64,000 bases of DNA from Pedobacter sp. Leaf216. GTDB taxonomy: Bacteria > Bacteroidota > Bacteroidia > Sphingobacteriales > Sphingobacteriaceae. The translations under genes were made by a program, and so were the position numbers. Location: contig NZ_LMKM01000001.1 in assembly GCF_001421515.1 (NCBI RefSeq), positions 198,288-262,287 on the forward strand. The letters run 5' to 3'. Within the stretch, counting starts at the first letter, position 1, and every line of letters begins with the position of its first letter. Shown piece by piece: positions 61,399 through 64,000 of this stretch. The notes beneath the pieces were generated by a model. It was not told the DNA's origin, did no database searches, and saw only the letters and a list, made by a program, of their open reading frames with translations.

Positions 61399-62130
61399 TT
61401 AATGATTTTTTTTATTTCTCATGGATTTGCCCGTAAGTGCAATTCTGTGAGCAGATGCTGACAGCCTGTCCATAATTGCATCTGCAAGTGTGGGTTCATC
61501 TATAAAGTTATACCAGTTATCCACTGGCAGCTGCGAGGTTATTATTGTCGCACCGTTGCCATATCTATCCTCCAGAATATCAAGTATTGCAATCCTGGCA
61601 TCATTGCTCAGGGGCTTAAGCCCGAAGTCGTCTAATATCAGTAGCCTGTTTGAGGATATCCCCTTAATCCATCGGAGGTAAGTTCCATCGAGCCTTGCCT
61701 GGGCAAGAGCATCCAGAAACTTATTCATACTGAAATATAGCGTACGGAATCCAAGTAGGCAGGAACTGCGTCCCAGTGCACAGGCGAGGAAACTTTTGCC
61801 GCACCCGGTAGCGCCCGTAATGAGCACATTTTCACCACGTTCAATAAAAGTGCCGTCCGATAGTCTTAGTACCTGTTCACGGGTAATGCCACGCTCGGAG
61901 GTACAGAGTATATCTTCGGGAAGTGCATGATATCTAAGTTTACTGAACCTGAGATATTTTTCTGTTCTTGCATGCTCACGGTACTCGATTTCTGCCTGGA
62001 CAAGCATGGCAAGCATTGAATGTGGGTCTTGGATTTCGTGTACTGGCAATTGTAGTGTTGCCTCATAGCGCCTGGCCATTCCGCTGAGCCTTAGGCTTTT
62101 CATCTGATCTGCTGTGTTCTGTGTATTCAT
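61399..62130 (-). CDS. istB: IS21-like helper ATPase IstB
   Basis: The protein has 243 residues. Walker A is GATGCGKSF (near 105) and Walker B LLILDDFG (near 167). DnaC-like AAA layout and SQLPVDNWYNFIDEPTLADAIMDRL are the IstB hallmarks. It directs target choice by the transposase. The gene follows istA by 11 bases. It seems intact. Confidence 0.95.
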   Translation of the reverse strand: MNTQNTADQMKSLRLSGMARRYEATLQLPVHEIQDPHSMLAMLVQAEIEYREHARTEKYLRFSKLRYHALPEDILCTSERGITREQVLRLSDGTFIERGENVLITGATGCGKSFLACALGRSSCLLGFRTLYFSMNKFLDALAQARLDGTYLRWIKGISSNRLLILDDFGLKPLSNDARIAILDILEDRYGNGATIITSQLPVDNWYNFIDEPTLADAIMDRLSASAHRIALTGKSMRNKKNH

Positions 62131-62141
62131 ATTGATCTTTA

Positions 62142-63716
62142 TTAGTTGGTTTTGTATGCTTCGGCTCCTCTCACGTTCTGGTGTAGTGGTGTCTTATATT
62201 CTTTCTGTTCTGTTTCCTTGACCATGTCCATATTATTGTCAAGGATGTTTTTTATTACAGTGTATTTAAACCTGTGCCCGGTGAGTGCTCTTTTGCAGGC
62301 AGCTTCCATTCTTGCCGCCCCGTAGGCTTTCAAGAGCCGCATCAGTCCAGCGCAGCCAGCATATGATTGATGGATGACGGGATTGCTCTGCATCAGCTTC
62401 TGAATAAAGTCATAAGTGTTCTGACCTGCTTTTTCAGCCTGTTTCAGATAATATTCAGGATCCCATCCCTTTTCATCCGAAAAGGATTGATGAGTTTCAG
62501 GCATATGTTCCCTTACCGTGGTGAAATGGTGTTTTCTGAAACTCCGGACGTGTATGGCAATCCGCGTGCAATTATGAAAGATCTCAACGCTGTCCATACA
62601 ATATGATATCCTGACCTCTTTGCCAATATATCTAAAGGGAACGCTGTAATAGTGCCAGTCCTCACCAATAACCACATGGTAATTCTTCTGAACTTTTGCC
62701 CTGGTGTAGTGTTGGATAAAGAAAGGTGATTCGGGAAGTGGCTGCAAAAGTGCGGACTCATTATTATGGAAGAGCTCATAGCGGCTGAAACTTTTGCGCT
62801 GGAAGCTAAGCTGGTGATGTTCATTCAGCTTAATCATGATCGCTGCATTCAATTCCTTAAGGCTGTAGAAGGTCTGGTTCCTAAGTTTCGCATAGATGCG
62901 CATGTAGGCTATCCTCACAAAGTTCTCTACGCTTGGCTTGTCCTTTGGCTTATACGGGCGTGCAGCAAAAAGCGCAATCTTGTTATGATTGGCCCATTGC
63001 TCCAGCATCTCGGTAAAGACAGGTTCATACTTTGAGCTTTTGGATACCCACTGCCTCATATTATCCGATTTTACGCCTTTGGGTACACCACCAATATAGA
63101 TGAGTGCTTTGTTCAATGCTGATACAACCTGGGGTAACTTCGCATCTACAAGTGCTTCCACATAACCGTAACCGCTAAAGGGAAGAATGGCAAGAAACAC
63201 CGGACAGCTAACGAGTTCTCCTGTAGAAGTATCCAGATAATGCAATGGCGCACCGGCAAAATCTACCTGCATCATCTCAGCTGGCTTATGCTCAAAATGC
63301 ATAACGGCCTTCGAGGCCCGGTTATGTTCCTGCAGCAGATCACAGAATCTGGAATATTGAAACCCTTCCGGATAATTGGTAATATACTCTTCCCACAGCA
63401 ATAACCTGGTTACGCCTTCTTTGGAGGCGAGCTGTTCATTGTGATATTCCAAATGTTCAAGGAAATGAACCCGCCTGGGGTCAGCATCCTCCATTACCTC
63501 TTCCTTTACAAGGCCAAGAATCTCATCGATATCCCTATCAGATAGCTTTAGCAAGCCATTAAAGGTCAAACCTGTCGATCTGAACTTTTCCAGGTAACTC
63601 GCGATCGTACGCCTGTTGACCCGGACCTCTTTTTCTATTTTCCGTTGGGAGACGCCCTGATCGAGGAAAATGAGTATCTGTCTAATCTTATTCATGCTGA
63701 GCAGTTTGTTCGCCAT
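62142..63716 (-). CDS. istA: IS21 family transposase IstA
   Basis: The protein has 524 residues from the ATG at 63716; a further in-frame start at 63746 adds ten residues. An N-terminal helix-turn-helix (GVSQRKIEKEVRVNRRTI) is followed by the DDE domain: Asp in MQVDFAG, Asp in KSDNMRQ and Glu in KPSVENFV. The C-terminal domain has the usual SVPFRYIGKEVR. No frameshift or stop is seen, so it may be active. Confidence 0.94.
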   Translation of the reverse strand: MANKLLSMNKIRQILIFLDQGVSQRKIEKEVRVNRRTIASYLEKFRSTGLTFNGLLKLSDRDIDEILGLVKEEVMEDADPRRVHFLEHLEYHNEQLASKEGVTRLLLWEEYITNYPEGFQYSRFCDLLQEHNRASKAVMHFEHKPAEMMQVDFAGAPLHYLDTSTGELVSCPVFLAILPFSGYGYVEALVDAKLPQVVSALNKALIYIGGVPKGVKSDNMRQWVSKSSKYEPVFTEMLEQWANHNKIALFAARPYKPKDKPSVENFVRIAYMRIYAKLRNQTFYSLKELNAAIMIKLNEHHQLSFQRKSFSRYELFHNNESALLQPLPESPFFIQHYTRAKVQKNYHVVIGEDWHYYSVPFRYIGKEVRISYCMDSVEIFHNCTRIAIHVRSFRKHHFTTVREHMPETHQSFSDEKGWDPEYYLKQAEKAGQNTYDFIQKLMQSNPVIHQSYAGCAGLMRLLKAYGAARMEAACKRALTGHRFKYTVIKNILDNNMDMVKETEQKEYKTPLHQNVRGAEAYKTN

Positions 63717-63802
63717 ATCTACAGGGGTAAGCTTGATGCTTACCAAACCTATATAATTGACGGGTTAAACTATGCCCAATTGCATGATATGGTTAAATAT
63801 AG

Positions 63803-63970
63803 TGGTGCAGTATGTGTCGGAATGGCAGAGAAAAATAATCCTGAAATGAACCAAAAATGGTGCACTTTGCCTCGGAATATTTTATTACCTCAAACAAAAA
63901 CTGGTGTACTTTGGCTCGGAATGACTGGTGCACTATGCCTCGGAATGGGTGGTGTAGTATGGGTCGGAAT
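63803..63970. repeat. Five terminal-repeat copies at the IS right end
   Basis: Copies of GGTGCACTATGCCTCGGAAT type occur at 63803, 63858, 63902, 63926 and 63950 (start of the preceding T), with the last three exactly 24 bases apart. They are inverted relative to the left-end copies. IS21 ends carry such multiple transposase sites. Confidence 0.85.
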
Positions 63971-64000
63971 ATCCAACCCTTGATTTTAATAAATTCATGT

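Larger units (their letters stand above)
61187..63975 (-). mobile_element. IS21-family insertion sequence
   Basis: The element contains istA and istB on the minus strand. Ends read TGATTATTCCGAAC and, on the other strand, TGGATATTCCGACC, with TG...CA termini. The flanks carry ACCCT on both sides (61182-61186 and 63976-63980), a probable five-base target duplication. The left end is present twice as a 98-bp exact repeat. The length of 2.8 kb is somewhat longer than usual because of the duplicated end and the long right end. Confidence 0.85.

Noticed and set aside
63645..63983. Plus-strand 112-codon frame at the right end
   Set aside because: It is antisense to the istA start and then reads the IS terminal repeats, which explains its repeated LGM..G sequence.

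Overview
The window looks like chromosome from a Bacteroidota bacterium of the Sphingobacteriaceae, most likely Pedobacter or a close relative. The reasons are the AT-rich sequence, promoters of the Bacteroidota type (TTTG, about 20 bases, then TAnnTTTG), many short lipoproteins and Sec-exported proteins, DUF885, DUF4476, DUF4834 and M13/M1 metallopeptidases, and dispersed CGTCAT...ATGACG intergenic repeats. The genus is an inference from gene content, since no rRNA or tRNA gene is visible.

Region 1 (1-45,260) is ordinary backbone. It runs from the 3' part of polA through exported proteins, a UPF0173 hydrolase, a YbaB-type protein and a serine hydrolase to a cupin and a DUF885 lipoprotein. 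It continues with pyruvate dehydrogenase E2 and E1alpha (no E1beta here), NlpC/P60, CapA-like, M13, SPFH and tail-specific protease genes. Next is a cyanophycin locus in which the synthetase (cphA) is divergent from cyanophycinase (cphB), an isoaspartyl peptidase and a TPR protein. A surface-polysaccharide operon follows (flippase, two methyltransferases, glycosyltransferase). The backbone ends with a lipoprotein carrying three His/Cys repeats, DinB, DUF4476, YjjG, a small phosphatase, upp, a polysaccharide deacetylase-like protein, HupE, an M1 peptidase, uvrB, DUF3472, YwbE and DUF4834. Strong hairpin terminators separate several units.

Region 2 (45,260-46,570) is about 1.3 kb with no intact gene. 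It holds three 33-bp-spaced copies of TTTACCCTAATT..GTGAC and several short protein-like frames broken by stops. It looks like a scar where foreign DNA entered.

Region 3 (46,570-60,984) is a defence-like island in two divergent halves. The minus-strand half is a tight five-gene operon: MazG-like nucleotide pyrophosphohydrolase, DNA methyltransferase, phosphoribosyltransferase-like protein, ORC/CDC6-like P-loop ATPase and an unrecognised 333-residue protein. The plus-strand half starts with a Gabija pair (GajA OLD-type ATPase/TOPRIM nuclease and GajB UvrD-like helicase). It continues with an unrecognised 193-residue protein, a small membrane protein, an SMC/ABC-type ATPase and an HNH nuclease, a Septu-like pair with two extra genes. 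The five-gene operon and the four-gene Septu-like cluster are the best candidates for undescribed or poorly described systems.

Region 4 (61,187-63,975) is an IS21-family element (istB, istA) with multi-copy terminal repeats, a 98-bp exact duplication of its left end and a probable ACCCT target duplication. It closes the island on the right.
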